Below, one piece after another: positions 48,304 through 59,602 of a stretch of 64,000 nt of DNA. The stretch is taken from NCBI GenBank assembly GCA_036785325.1, contig JAXIVH010000012.1, positions 7,539,157 to 7,603,156 on the forward strand, given 5' to 3'. Under the pieces are notes generated by a model that had not been told where the DNA came from, searched no databases, and was given only the letters and a program-made list of their open reading frames with translations. The first letter of the stretch is position 1; each line of letters starts with the position of its first letter. A program made the position numbers and the translations under genes. Source of the DNA: Urophycis tenuis (lineage: Eukaryota; Chordata; Actinopteri; Gadiformes; Phycidae).

Positions 48304-48772
48304 CCAGAGGGGACCGCCACGCCCACCCACACCACCACCACTCTGTACTCGGGTGGAATTGGAAGCGCGTCTCTTTTCCACGCGTCCCCCCTTCACGGTC
48401 CGTCCGCTGAAATCCTTCCACGCGGGATTCTGGAGTATCAGCGCTGTGTTCGCCTCGCCTGTTCCTTCTAACCACTTGTTGCGCAGCTTTTATTTCCAGT
48501 CCTCCCAACTAAGTGCCCTGCATGCTCAAGTGAACTTTTGGACAGAAACTGGGATAAGGGTGTGCGTGTGTGTTATTATTTAGACAGAGCGTCTTTGTAG
48601 ATCGTCGGTGTTTTTTCTTTCTCATCAGATAGGCCGGATTTGGTTTATGCGCACATGATTAGGTGTGTTGACTCGCTCTCTCCTGACGCCAGCGCGCGGC
48701 ACTGTTCGGACCTACAGCACAGCTCCAACGCTTATATTATAACATGATCTCAGAGAGTGGGCATGCAAAACC

Positions 48773-51700
48773 ATGAAGTGGAAACGAATCCACGGACTCG
48801 AGTGGTCCGGTCTCATCTGCATCACCTTGCTCCTGTGGACCAAACGCACGGAGGGCCTGGCCGACTTCTCAAGTAAGAACAACCACCACCATTCAGACTG
48901 TGAAAAATAATGATGAACACAACATCTAACGTAATAAGAGGCTAATTATGATGATGGTGGGGATTGATGCTCAGCCAATGGTCACATCATTAACACGGAA
49001 AGCCTCCAGCCTTTGATAACGGTTTAAAGTGGGTACACACGTGCATGTTTGAAGTGAGACCTCGCGGGATTTTCAATGGCCACATAACGTTGCGTTTCTT
49101 TACCAGACTACCTGTCGAGAATCATCGTCAGCCAACACGCACTGGCGTGCGACGGACAGCCGCTGCGCCTGCACTGCCCGCGCCACTCCACCGTCTCCAT
49201 ACATTCCGCCTTCTATGGAAGCGGCGGCGGCGACGACGGCGCGCACCTATGCGGCAGCGGCAGCGGCAGCGCAGGCGGCAGCACAGACTCGCCGGTCGTC
49301 AGAGCGCAGAACAGCAGCTGTTCCGCCTTTACTGCTCTACAGGTGCGTTGGAAACTGTGCGGTAGGCCTAGCGGGTGCATTCATTGTCTAATATTAGTTG
49401 GGTGCAGGTGCACTATTGTCTAAATTGTCTCTGCACCCCCCCCCCCCCCCCCCCCACTACACACGCGCACACACACACACACACACACACACCACTCCTG
49501 TGAAAACAACTGAAGCATCTTTTAAGTTCGGCGTAAGAATTCTTAATGTGAGGAAAAGGTTCATGTTTTCTTGAAGGTTTCCAGGACAACAACAACAAGA
49601 AGAAGAACAACAACAACGCTCATAAGTCGGGCCTTTTTTTTGTTGTTGTCATTTTCGTTTCAGAAGCTGATGTCCCTGTGTCAGAGCCAGCGGGAGTGCA
49701 CTCTCCCCGTCAGCCCCCCGCTGTTTGGGGGGGACCCCTGCCCTGGCACCAGGAAATACCTCACCGTGGTGTACAAGTGTAAACCCAGTGAGTCCTCCAC
49801 CTGCTGCCCCTGACCCACACTGCCACCTCACACACTGCTAGAATGGAATGTGTGTGTGTGTGTGTGTGTGTGTGTCTGTGTGTGTGTGTATGTGGGCGCG
49901 TGTGTGTGTGTGTGTGGGCTAATCTTTATGTGGCCTTACTGGGCAAATGGCATTGATCCCTTATCACATTACTGGCATTCTCCCCCCTCCCCCCCCCATC
50001 TTCCCCCCCCTCCTCCTCCCATCCTCCATTTTTACAGTTTTCTAGGGACCACACAGTGCCACTAACATTGTTCATTGTCCCCATTGCTTCTTGTGTGTGC
50101 GTGTGCGTGTGTGCCTGTGTGTGTGTGTGCCTGTGTGTGTGTGTGTGTGTCGGACCCCCCCCCCCCCCCCCCCCCCCCGACTCAGCGGAACACAAGAGAG
50201 TGGTGGTGTGTGAGGGCGAGAGGCTGATGCTGCGCTGTAAGGCCCCCCGGGTCCTCAACATCTACGCAGCTGTCTACGGCAGGGGTCTGGCCCAGACGGC
50301 CGACACCTGCCCCCCACAGCTGACCGCCGCCGCCGCCGCCACCAGAACCGGACCACCTCCGTTTGGTGAGTGTGCAGGACGGACGTGGCATGATAAAAGG
50401 GGCGGGGTGGCTTCGGTCGGATGCGTCGCCGCCATCAAAGGGCAGCGGAGAGAGCGAAGACGAGTCACGGAGTCACGGAGCAGGGGAACCGGATTGGTCC
50501 ACAATGAGCCGGGAGCTGTTTGAAATCAAAATGGTCAGGCAGGGGTGGTCCCATTAGAAACCGATACCAGCTAACTAGATTTCACTCGCTCATCGCTGAT
50601 GGATGGCCATGCCATCTCTAACAAATTCCAACTCAAACGATGGCTCTTAAATCGCACGTACCGCACCTTTAAATGGCCTTGTTATGCATTTAATTTATTT
50701 AAACTCATTTCAAATAACCACACACAAAAGTGATGGCTGCATTATGGGGGTTTTAGGCGCACTAATATTCCACATTCTTTTTCTCTCCCCTCTGTGAAAC
50801 TGAAGCGTGAAAAGCCATCTGTTTGAGACAAGGCCATCACTCCCAGTCGGTCCCCGCTTCATTGTCCGTCCGTCTGTCCGCTTCCGTCCCCAGAGTGTCT
50901 GAACCACGGGGCCGTGCACGCCGTGTCCCAGTCCTGCTACAGCAAACAGAGGTGCGTCGTCACCGTCGGCAACCACACCTTCGGGGACCCCTGCATCCCA
51001 GGGACCAGGAAGCTGCTCTCAGTCCTCTACGCTTGTGGTAAAAAAACCCCTCCAAAAACACATCAGCCATTGTCCCTTCCATGTTCCATGTGTAATGGAA
51101 TGAAAGGGGGATTGAATATAAACTTATACAGAACAATCCCTTGCATAATTCCATTCGTATCGCTCTCCCCCCCCCCCCCCCCCCCCCCCCTCAAAATCAT
51201 ACAAAGAGAAAACAGTAGGAGGAAAGTCATAAACTCGGAGCTTGGCTTTGTGGGGGCTGAAGCTGGCATCCGGTGAAACTTCCTGTAATTGGGCTGAAAT
51301 GCCAGCGAGGTCATGCTCTGACATTGTTGGCCGATGACTTGACTCCAGGCTGACAGTACACATTTATCCGCCGGAGCAGGACAAAAGTTCACCTTGTGGG
51401 AAAGTGGACTGGAAGGAACAGGGGTGAAGTCCAGGGGCCGGGCTTCACCAGAACTCTGGTGCAGACTCTGCTGGAGCCCCAAGGCTTTGAGGGGGGGGGG
51501 GTATTAGAGTGGCCCAGTTTGAACGGTACCCTGACCCAGACCTGTCTGTCCTCCACAACCAGTACCAGAGACCCTGCTCAGAGCGGCTGACCCTTACCTG
51601 CCCTCCAAGCCCCCTGTTCTGGTTCTGGAAAATGGTGATTGCATCATGCATGTTTCCTTAACACTTTCAGGATTTCCCTTCTCACCTCGTTTTGCTGTTT

Positions 51701-52539
51701 CGTTATTTTTGTTACTGAAGGTTTTGACTTTTGGTTAAACCAATAATATGCACATCATACATGTAGCATACAATGGAATAAAGTTATTTAACTTGCTTTC
51801 TTGACCCAATTGACATCCGATTCTACACTGATTACTTGTTTTAATTTGCCGTTTATCTTATGAATCATGATATATTAATATCACTAGTTTGTCCTTCATT
51901 CTTCTTCCCCTCCAAAAGGTCCACCTGTGGACGTGGTGGCACCTTTCCCAGAAGGCTCCGGTCTGCCCACGTACCCTGGAGCAATGATGAGCAACTCGCT
52001 GATGACCTACGCCTACATCAAAGGTTAGCGCGTAAACACACACACACACACACACACATGCACATGTACACACACACGCACATGTACACACACACCAAGG
52101 AGTTTCGTAGTTCCTTCAACATCTGCCCCCTGTGCCGTCCCCAGAGCACCCTGAGATGGCCGCCCTGCTCTTCACCTGCAGCGTGTGCGTGGGCCTGCTG
52201 CTCACCCTGTTGGCCGTCTCCATCCGGGTCAGCTGCAGGCCAGGGCCAATCAGGTGCCGCGCCAGGCCCCGGAGCCACGCCCTCCACCGCAGGAAGGAGG
52301 AAGACGAGGCTGACGAGGACGAGGACGACGACGATGACGAGGACGAAGGGGGAACGTCCAGCTCCTTGATCTCGACGAAAGACAGGAAGTCGATCAAGGA
52401 CTGGGAGGAAGTGACGTACGTGAGCGAGGCGGCGGAGCGGGCCGAGCGGGTGGAGAGGAGAGAGATGGTGATGCAGGAGATATGGATGAACGCCTACATG
52501 AACGGAGCGCCGGGAGAGCTCGCCTGCTCCGACGTTTAG
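48773..52539 (+). CDS. EVA1C: Eva-1 homolog C, SUEL-type lectin membrane protein
   Basis: A single-pass cell-surface protein, a heparin-binding SLIT co-receptor by family knowledge. Seven phase-consistent exons give 427 residues (human 441): 48773-48872, 49107-49342, 49664-49787, 50186-50365, 50894-51037, 51919-52023 and 52145-52539. Residues about 1-30 are a signal peptide (core LICITLLLW). Two galactose-binding SUEL lectin domains follow. The first runs from ALACDGQPLRLHCPRHSTVSI to FGGDPCPGTRKYLTVVYKC. The second runs from VVCEGERLMLRCKAPRVLNIYAAVYGR to FGDPCIPGTRKLLSVLYAC. The cysteine patterns are kept. A short stalk precedes the membrane helix (about 303-322, LLFTCSVCVGLLLTLLAVSI). The cytoplasmic EVA1/FAM176 domain includes a 25-residue acidic run and ends MNAYMNGAPGELACSDV. 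A Gly/Ser insert in lectin domain 1 and an Ala run in domain 2 are expansions. Confidence 0.95.
50151..50178. repeat. Poly-C tract before EVA1C exon 4
   Basis: An almost pure C run of about 25 bases between a GT array (50092-50149) and the exon 4 acceptor at 50185. It forms the polypyrimidine tract of intron 3. Confidence 0.95.
51038..51918 (+). other. EVA1C: EVA1C intron 5
   Basis: About 880 bases. It holds a poly-C run of about 25 bases (51168-51191) and otherwise unique sequence. No exon was found. Confidence 0.6.
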
Positions 52540-53622
52540 CGCTTCGCCGTTGGGGCTGCGTTTACGCGCGCGCGCGCGCCGCATGTGCGTACGTACGTCA
52601 GGGACGCCGTCGTTACCGCGGTCGACGACGGGCGGAGGCTGGTTTTGCCATGGCAACCGGAGACGAACAGCAGCAGCAGCGTCTCACGGGGGGGTCAGGT
52701 TTGACGACGGGGGAGGATGTTTGCGCCTCACGCGGCGTTCTTTTCCGAGGAAAGAGGCCGGCGACATTCCTGTGGAACACACGCTTCTTGGCAGAGCCAA
52801 CACGGGGGAGGAATGCGTCAGCCAGAATAATTCCACCGGTGCAGGGACTCGACTCTCGCTCACACCTTGAACTCCAGAACAAAGCGGGGGGGGGGGGGCG
52901 GGGCTGACGAGGAGCCAGCCACGTGGGGTGGGGGGGGGTGAGGGGGTAGGGGGGGTGGGGCATCCTGTCTCTGGACGACTCGGCGCTCCTCGGGACGGTT
53001 CACCGCTCGGACAAAGAGAGGAAAGGTGCAGCATCCTTCGTGGTGCCGCGTTTGGTTTTGGAGCCGCGAGGCTGTGTGACGGCGGGCTGCCTGATGTGAG
53101 CAGAACACCAGCATGCTGACCGGAGAACGACGCTTTTAGGTGTGTGGGTCTCTCTTGGACAAAGGAAGGGAACGTTTGTGTATTTATAGTTTGTATTTTT
53201 GTTTTCAATGCATTTCCTTTCATGTCAGTGAAGTTGAAATGAATCAAGTTTCAAATTTGACATGACTATGAGGAACAAACGTTCAAGTGTAAAAACAAAA
53301 GAAAAACTGAAACGCTGAAAGGCTCAGAATGCTTCGGGATTAAACAACAACAACAACACAAACACTGTTTAACCTTCCAATCTGTCAATCTGTCAACGCC
53401 ATGCGAGTCGCCAAGAGAACCGCGGCGCCATCCAACAGAAGAACCGCTTAAGCATCAGGTTGATCAGGTTATCCCCTGTTAACATATCATAAAATTGCAG
53501 GTTTTGTTGTTGGAATGAGGTGAAGCTCAAAGTCAACACACACACGGCCCTGAGGAGCGGGTTAGACTGGGCCAGAGGTTGGAGGTCTGAAGCGTCTGAC
53601 GTCTCTCTCTCTCTCTCTCTCT
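52540..53622. other. Convergent 3' ends of EVA1C and CFAP298
   Basis: EVA1C (plus) and CFAP298 (minus) point towards each other, so this 1.1 kb carries both 3' UTRs. It has a CG repeat (52563-52576), G-rich runs (52886-52955), an ATTAAA on the plus strand near 53339 followed by a CAA run, and a CT microsatellite (53601-53624). Overlapping 3' UTRs are possible. Confidence 0.55.
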
Positions 53623-56131
53623 CTATCTCGGCCCCCATTTGATGTTGTTGAGGCCTTGGAACTGTCTCTTCAGGGCCTGCCTGTCGGACCAGTCAGAGTC
53701 CAGGTGACTGTCGTCGTCGGCGTCCTCCAGTTTCTGAAACGTCACCGGTGGAGCGGACATTTTAGAACATTTACATTGACATTGAGGGGCATTTAGCAGA
53801 CGCTTTTGTCCAAAGCGACTTAACAAGAGTACATTTGTCATAAGAAGGTCAAAGATTTTATTGCTGCTAATACAGTAAGCAAGTCACCAGAACAAGTTTC
53901 AAGCATTTCAATTGCATGACCCCCCCCCCCCCCCCCACCATCTTTTAAAAGAAGGTGAAACTCTTGACTGTTTTCCTGCCTGATCTGAATGCATGTGGGC
54001 CCTACCTTCAGCTCCTCCTGTCTTCTGTAGTAGTGCATCATCATTTGCTTCTGCTGGTCCTCGGTGACGACGGGCTCCCTCGCTGGCGCCCCCTGGCCTC
54101 TCTGAAAGGAACAGCAGCACAATAACGTTTTTACAGGTTTTACGTTTTTTATTTACTTTTAAAACCAAGTAATGAAAGCAGACGGACGGCGTTTCACACA
54201 ATACATTGTTTTCGCTTTACAGACGTTAAAAGAGTGGTTCCCACCTTTTGTATTTTGACCACAATCTTGGTCTTCTCATTTTTTCCGACGTAGTCCCGTA
54301 GTTTCTTCTCCTTGAGCAGCTCCTTGGCAGCCCACCACAGCTGGCACTCGTGCTCCGGGACCACCTGCAGAGAGGCCTGCGGGGCGCGGCGCAGATTGGC
54401 CAGACAAACGGGGACGGAGGAGGGGGGAAGAGCGCAAAACACACACATCACGGCCAGGGAGATTGTTCACCCCGGGAACGTCGCTCACCCCAAAAAACAT
54501 CGGCATGCGCTTATGAAATAATGACTGATTACATTTTTTTTTTAAAAAGTAATAAAAGAGATTTTAATGTTGTGCTACGCTTCGAAAATACTGCACTAGT
54601 GAAGCCATAATGTCTGTATTTTATCAATCGATTCCCGGTACACTCAGTCCTTTGCGGACGTAGGACTTCCTGTTCCCAATGGGTGCGGCTTTTTGGGGGA
54701 AACATGAAACCACTGCATGCAGATGGTCAGCAGCGCCCCCCTCACCTGCGTTCCCGACAGATCCTCTTGATTCTCCTGCTCCATTCTGATGGGGTCGTGC
54801 GGAGGAAGCCCCATGGGGTACACGATCATGACCGCGCCCCGCAGCTGATCCAAGGCCTCCTTCACCATCTCCATGGTGACGCAGACACCGGCCTGCGCTT
54901 GTTTCTGGTGGGGTGGCGACAGCGGGCAGAGTGAGAGACTGTGTGTGTGTGTGTGTGTGTGTGTGTATGGGATGAACTCCATCAGCCAATTCTAGCAAGG
55001 TTCATCCCAATAGTTGAGGCAGGAGCACCAGCCGATCTCATGCGGGTGCATGAAAAGAAACAGCTGATGTTCAAAGTGTAATTTATTGTCATTCTTACTT
55101 TGGAGATTAAGGCCTTCGCCTCTTCTGTGGTTTTCTTCAGCACTTCCTTCATCTTGTCGTTTGGAGCTGTAGACGGGGAGGGACGGACAGGGATTGGGTG
55201 AGTGACGCGATAGTGTCTCATGAGCGCACGCAAACAGATTGTAGGAACAATCATACGAAACGCTTGACAAGACCATCGCGATGGGCAGGAGAGTGCCGAC
55301 TGAGAGAGGTGGCCTGGGAGGGGAGGTCATTTTCTCAGGTGATAACACAGCTTCTCTAGAAGCCAAGACAGGGGCGGAGCCAGACTTTGTGTACATCTGG
55401 GGGTTAGCCCAGAGGGGGGTCTGGGGATTCTCCCCCAGAAAATGTTTAATTTCTAAGATGCGATTTCCTGCATTCTAGTCCCTTTTAGGGTGACCCGCTG
55501 GACACTGACAAATCCTAAAGCCCTTCTAATTCATAGCCTACATTTTCAGTTGCAGGGCCTGCTCAAGACCCGCTCCGCCCCTGAGCCAAGTCTTGTTAAC
55601 ATCGAGAGGGCAGCGTGGATCAGGGGGGCGGACAACGTATTCGAGGCTCACCGTGGCCATTCCTCCGCCCGATCTCATCCTTCCTAAACACCGCCCCTCC
55701 GCTGGGAACGCACTTCTCCTCCCATTCATCCTTCAGCTTCAGCTCCTCCACCTGCTCCTCCGTCAAGCCCTGCATGTTGGGAGGGAGGGTCACCCCGTGT
55801 TCGGCCAGCTCGGGCATCTCTGCGGGGGGGGGGGGCACAAATCAACACAAGTGAGAAATCCTCACCCCAAACAATGTGATCGCGACAACTCAACGTGATT
55901 TGGAAGTGCGAGATCCCAGTTCGTAAAATAACTTTTGGCAGCAGCATGCGGTAATGTAGTAAGTCATGTGGAGAGTAGAGGGGGTTTCTCACCGGAACAT
56001 ATCCGCTCTACTTTGAGCCTCCCGTTGTAAACGGCTGCGACCTGTCGGGTCAGGACGTCCACGGACACGTCCACGCTGGTGTCGAACAGAAACTGGCTTT
56101 CGTCGCCACGCTTCACGTGTAGCTGCACCAT
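53623..56131 (-). CDS. CFAP298: Cilia- and flagella-associated protein 298
   Basis: CFAP298 (human C21orf59, zebrafish kurly) is a cytoplasmic protein needed for assembly of dynein arms and motile cilia. Seven phase-consistent exons give 290 residues, the human length: 55993-56131, 55652-55819, 55099-55166, 54746-54904, 54245-54376, 54006-54101 and 53623-53733. It starts MVQLHVKRGDESQFLFDTS. Conserved blocks are YNGRLKVERICSEMPELAEHG, LPPNMQGLTEEQVEELKLKDEW, EKCVPSGGAVFRKDEIGRRNG and MEMVKEALDQLRGAVMIVYP, followed by MGLPPHDPIRME. Later blocks are YVGKNEKTKIVVKIQKRGQG and the end LKRQFQGLNNIKWGPR. No membrane segment or signal is seen. The last codon and stop run straight into an AG microsatellite. 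Intron 6 contains a dispersed repeat. Same strand as SYNJ1, as in human. Confidence 0.97.
53766..53918 (+). repeat. Dispersed fish repeat, copy 4 of 4
   Basis: It shares 'catttagcagacgctttt', 'gagtacatttgtcataagaaggt' and 'gctgctaatacagtaagcaag' with the copy at 46555-46720. It lies in CFAP298 intron 6, opposite to the gene, and is followed by a poly-C run (53920-53936). Confidence 0.75.
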
Positions 56132-56697
56132 CACGGAGTCCCGGTTACCTACTGTTAGCACCAACAACAACAACAACAACAACAACCAAAACGTGAAATG
56201 CTAGCAGCCAGACCGCGGTGGTTACGGACAGTGCGCTGGCGGTTTGGGAATAACCCGTAACCATAGCAACGTTAAACATTTGGAGCTCGCGGACCCTTCC
56301 AGAAGAGTCCTCGCGGATCTCTGGTCTCGCGTGACCAGATTGTTTACATTTTGACTGCAGACATATAGATATTAATGTAAAGCCGGCAACGAGCATGTAT
56401 ATACCTGCAGTGTGGAGAAACGATCATCATTCGGTATGAATGGTTTTTCTGCAATCAAAATACGTCAGCCCAGACTCATGGTAGAGTTCACTTCCTAGCA
56501 GTTTTCTTTGTGTATATTTCAAAGTGACTTTGTTAATATAAGAGGTAACACTGCCCTCTACTGTACAATCAGAAAAATGCAAGACACTTCATTTTCTCCA
56601 TGTAAACAGATCCATGTGTACAGATTGTGTTGCTTGAAATACACTCAACAATTTCTACGTTGCAAAAAAAGAAGCACAACTTGCAGGTCAACTGACA
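56132..56697. promoter_or_regulatory. CFAP298: CFAP298 upstream region
   Basis: The 566 bases between the CFAP298 start and the predicted SYNJ1 3' end. A CAA run (56164-56186) begins about 30 bases upstream of the ATG. An X-box-like stretch, GTAACCATAGCAAC, at about 56260-56273 resembles the RFX half-site pair found in ciliary gene promoters. No coding exon is supported. Confidence 0.5.
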
Positions 56698-59530
56698 TTT
56701 ATTATTGCATACATACAACACAAAGTGCTTTATACATAAATGTGCCGTCAGCTTTTCACTTAAATATGGACTCTTGGATATTTGATACATAAACTGCAGC
56801 TTAGGTTTTTCCATTAATACATACAGAGTATGGTCAACAACACAGATTTGTATTTACTATGGAATCATAAGCAATCAAAAGGGGACACCCACCTAACAAA
56901 AGGACCAATTTGTTTTCTATAAAATCTCATCTGAACACGACGAGACACAATAAGCACTACTAAGCTATCATTAACGCTTCAGCTTCGACCTCTACTGCGA
57001 ACATGTGGTGCGACTGGATTGAGCAGAAGTGTTTCCGGGATAACGTGTATCAAGCCGTGAGCAGCCGCCCACATCGACCTCCACTGTTTTCAGCTCAGAC
57101 AGATATTTTTTGCAAAGCCAATAAATATATATTTATATTTATATCAAGAACATTGGGTTGCAATACACACAATATATATATATATATTTTTAGTAAAGTG
57201 TTATTCCCACCACATTCTCTGCATGGCCTTTAGACTCTTGGAGCATTTATGAATGCAGGGGGGGGGGGGTACAGCCAAATATATCATGGACATATGAGTT
57301 GTTATACAACCTATAACAACAACATCTCGTTTCTTGGTTTCGTATATGCATATGTGCCAGACAGTACCTTAGCTACCTGTAAAAAAAAACTTCAGAGAGA
57401 GCGAGAGAGGGCGAAACGTCGGCAGTGAAACACAATGAAACCACCGTCGACACAAACACGAACACTGATGACGGTGGTGCGCGCACCAGTATGGACCTTG
57501 GAAGGCGCGTCTCAAACCCGCGGGGTCAATTGGCCGGCCAGGAGCGTTTGCTGAAAATACCACGAAAAAAAAACTGACTGCGATCCAACACGAGTCGGCG
57601 GAAGCAGACGACGACGACACCGAATGGGTCGTCACCGCGGTCGTGCGCTGGGGGCAACACGATTCCCTTCAGTTAACGTTAACGAAATCGCGATTTTTTT
57701 TTTCTCAGGAAAACGACACGTCAACGTCTCCGCGTTGCAATGAGTCACTTTCTCAGCAAGGGGCTTTAAAGAATAAAATGAAATAATAAAAAATAAAAAA
57801 AAAACACTGAGTGTTGTTGACTGTACAATTCCACATCCCCCTAATGCCACAATACATATAATTGTAGGCCAGGCTGCAATAATCTACGGTTCGAGCCACT
57901 GCCAGGGGAACAGTGACCGACTCTGGGAAGTCATATCTGTATGCACACTCACATTCACAGACACGTCACACACACACGCGCACACACACAGAATGAGACA
58001 TTACACACCTCAACTCAAACACAGCACGTTACTTCTCAACACAGTATCAATAGATTATCTAAAGAGGTTTTTTTTTTGTTTTGTTTTTTACAAACAGAAA
58101 AATATGCATCTTTTTTTTGCAATAAAGAACACAACAAAACAAAAATGAAGTTGCTAAAGCAAAATGCCCTTTTTTTCTGCAGCGCTCTGCATTGAAAACC
58201 TCACTTGTATCCGGTCGGATGTGCCAACACCCAAGATATCCCAAGATCTCGCCGCACCCTTCCCATCGACACTCAGTTATGGCTATGGAACTTTGGATCA
58301 AGATCAATTCTGAACAATCTAGGCCTGACCAATTGACAGACGGGGGGCGGAAGCGGCCTCCGTCAAGTCGATGTCGGTCCACACGGCTACAACCCTGCCG
58401 TTACGGCCACAATTACAACAACAACAACAACAACACCACCACTGAAAAACGACCATGAGAATGTACGGAAACAGTCAGTGCAAATCAGTTCCACGTTTTG
58501 TTTTTGCATACAAAATGATACAAGACAGACAGCGACACGCACGTCACGTGAGCAGCGTCAGTCCCGGCGCGGGGAACCCAACGTACACAGTCCCTACCGT
58601 GGATGCATTAGCCTTTAATATACAGCTTTAAAAAATAAAATTCTAATTGAGCGAAGCGCAAACAGCCCAGAGACATACGGAGAACCGACCAGAGGTGAAA
58701 ACTGCAGTTTTTCCCGCTTGAGCCCACTAGATATATCACAGAGCGTTGGTTGTGCGGCAGAACGGCAGAAGAGCAGGTGCGTCGCCGCTCGGGACGATCA
58801 GTAGCCAGTGCAACGTAAAAGTACATTCATGTAAAAAAAAAAAAACCCTAACAACCTAACAAAAAACCCCCGTGCAATGATAACCAGTAACCACTACAGG
58901 TGACACTACAAGCGGTTAGCCAGCTGGCCACCTTTTGGAGACGGTTAGCTATTTTGGAGATACGCGCGATAAGACTGGCGATGTGCGGCGACGCGCGTCG
59001 TTTTGAGTGACGGTGCTGGCGAAAAATAAACGTGTTCTACTTTAAAAAGGCCATGGAGCCTGATATGACATCGCCTTGGCCACATGGCCAGAGCTTTCGA
59101 CGCGACGGATGTGAACCAGTGTGTCTGTGACTATTGAAGATAATTAGATAATTCTATTGGTTTTACATGACGACCGCACGACAAGCAACCGCCACGTGCC
59201 GGGTGTGTGTGTATTGCACAGCAGATTACATAACACACAAATGTCTCAAGATATGCACATTTAGTACTTTATACAACTATATAGACACGGGCATGTATTC
59301 CGTATGCCCTAAATAAAAATAGACCATCTCATGAGCCATTCATGAGATCGTTTTTTCGATGTAAAAGGAATAAAAGTATGGTGATAACTTTGTATGGGGT
59401 AACAGACATGGGGCCTGTACATTTCCTGTGATGCCGTTCATTCATAAACACCCAAGACATATTGCCCTATTCCTTTCTCTGGTCTATACTCATCTTAAAC
59501 ACTTAATCTCTTTTGTACATACCTCACTCA

Positions 59531-59563
<33 letters not shown>

Positions 59564-59602
59564 TTATCCTATATATCTATACATCTCTCTGTGTGCCTGA
59601 CG
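56698..59602 (-). other. SYNJ1: Predicted SYNJ1 3' UTR
   Basis: About 2.9 kb after the SYNJ1 stop, reading left. TTTATT at 56698-56703 on the plus strand is AATAAA on the minus strand and would end the transcript. It contains A- or T-homopolymers (58067-58088, 58836-58848), a CAA run (58415-58436), a short CA run (57968-57990) and CA at 59533-59562. No coding frame is supported. Confidence 0.5.

Noticed and set aside
46958..48770. Searched for MRAP or URB1 exons between HAUS1 and EVA1C
   Set aside because: No frame resembles the MRAP membrane segment or any URB1 block.
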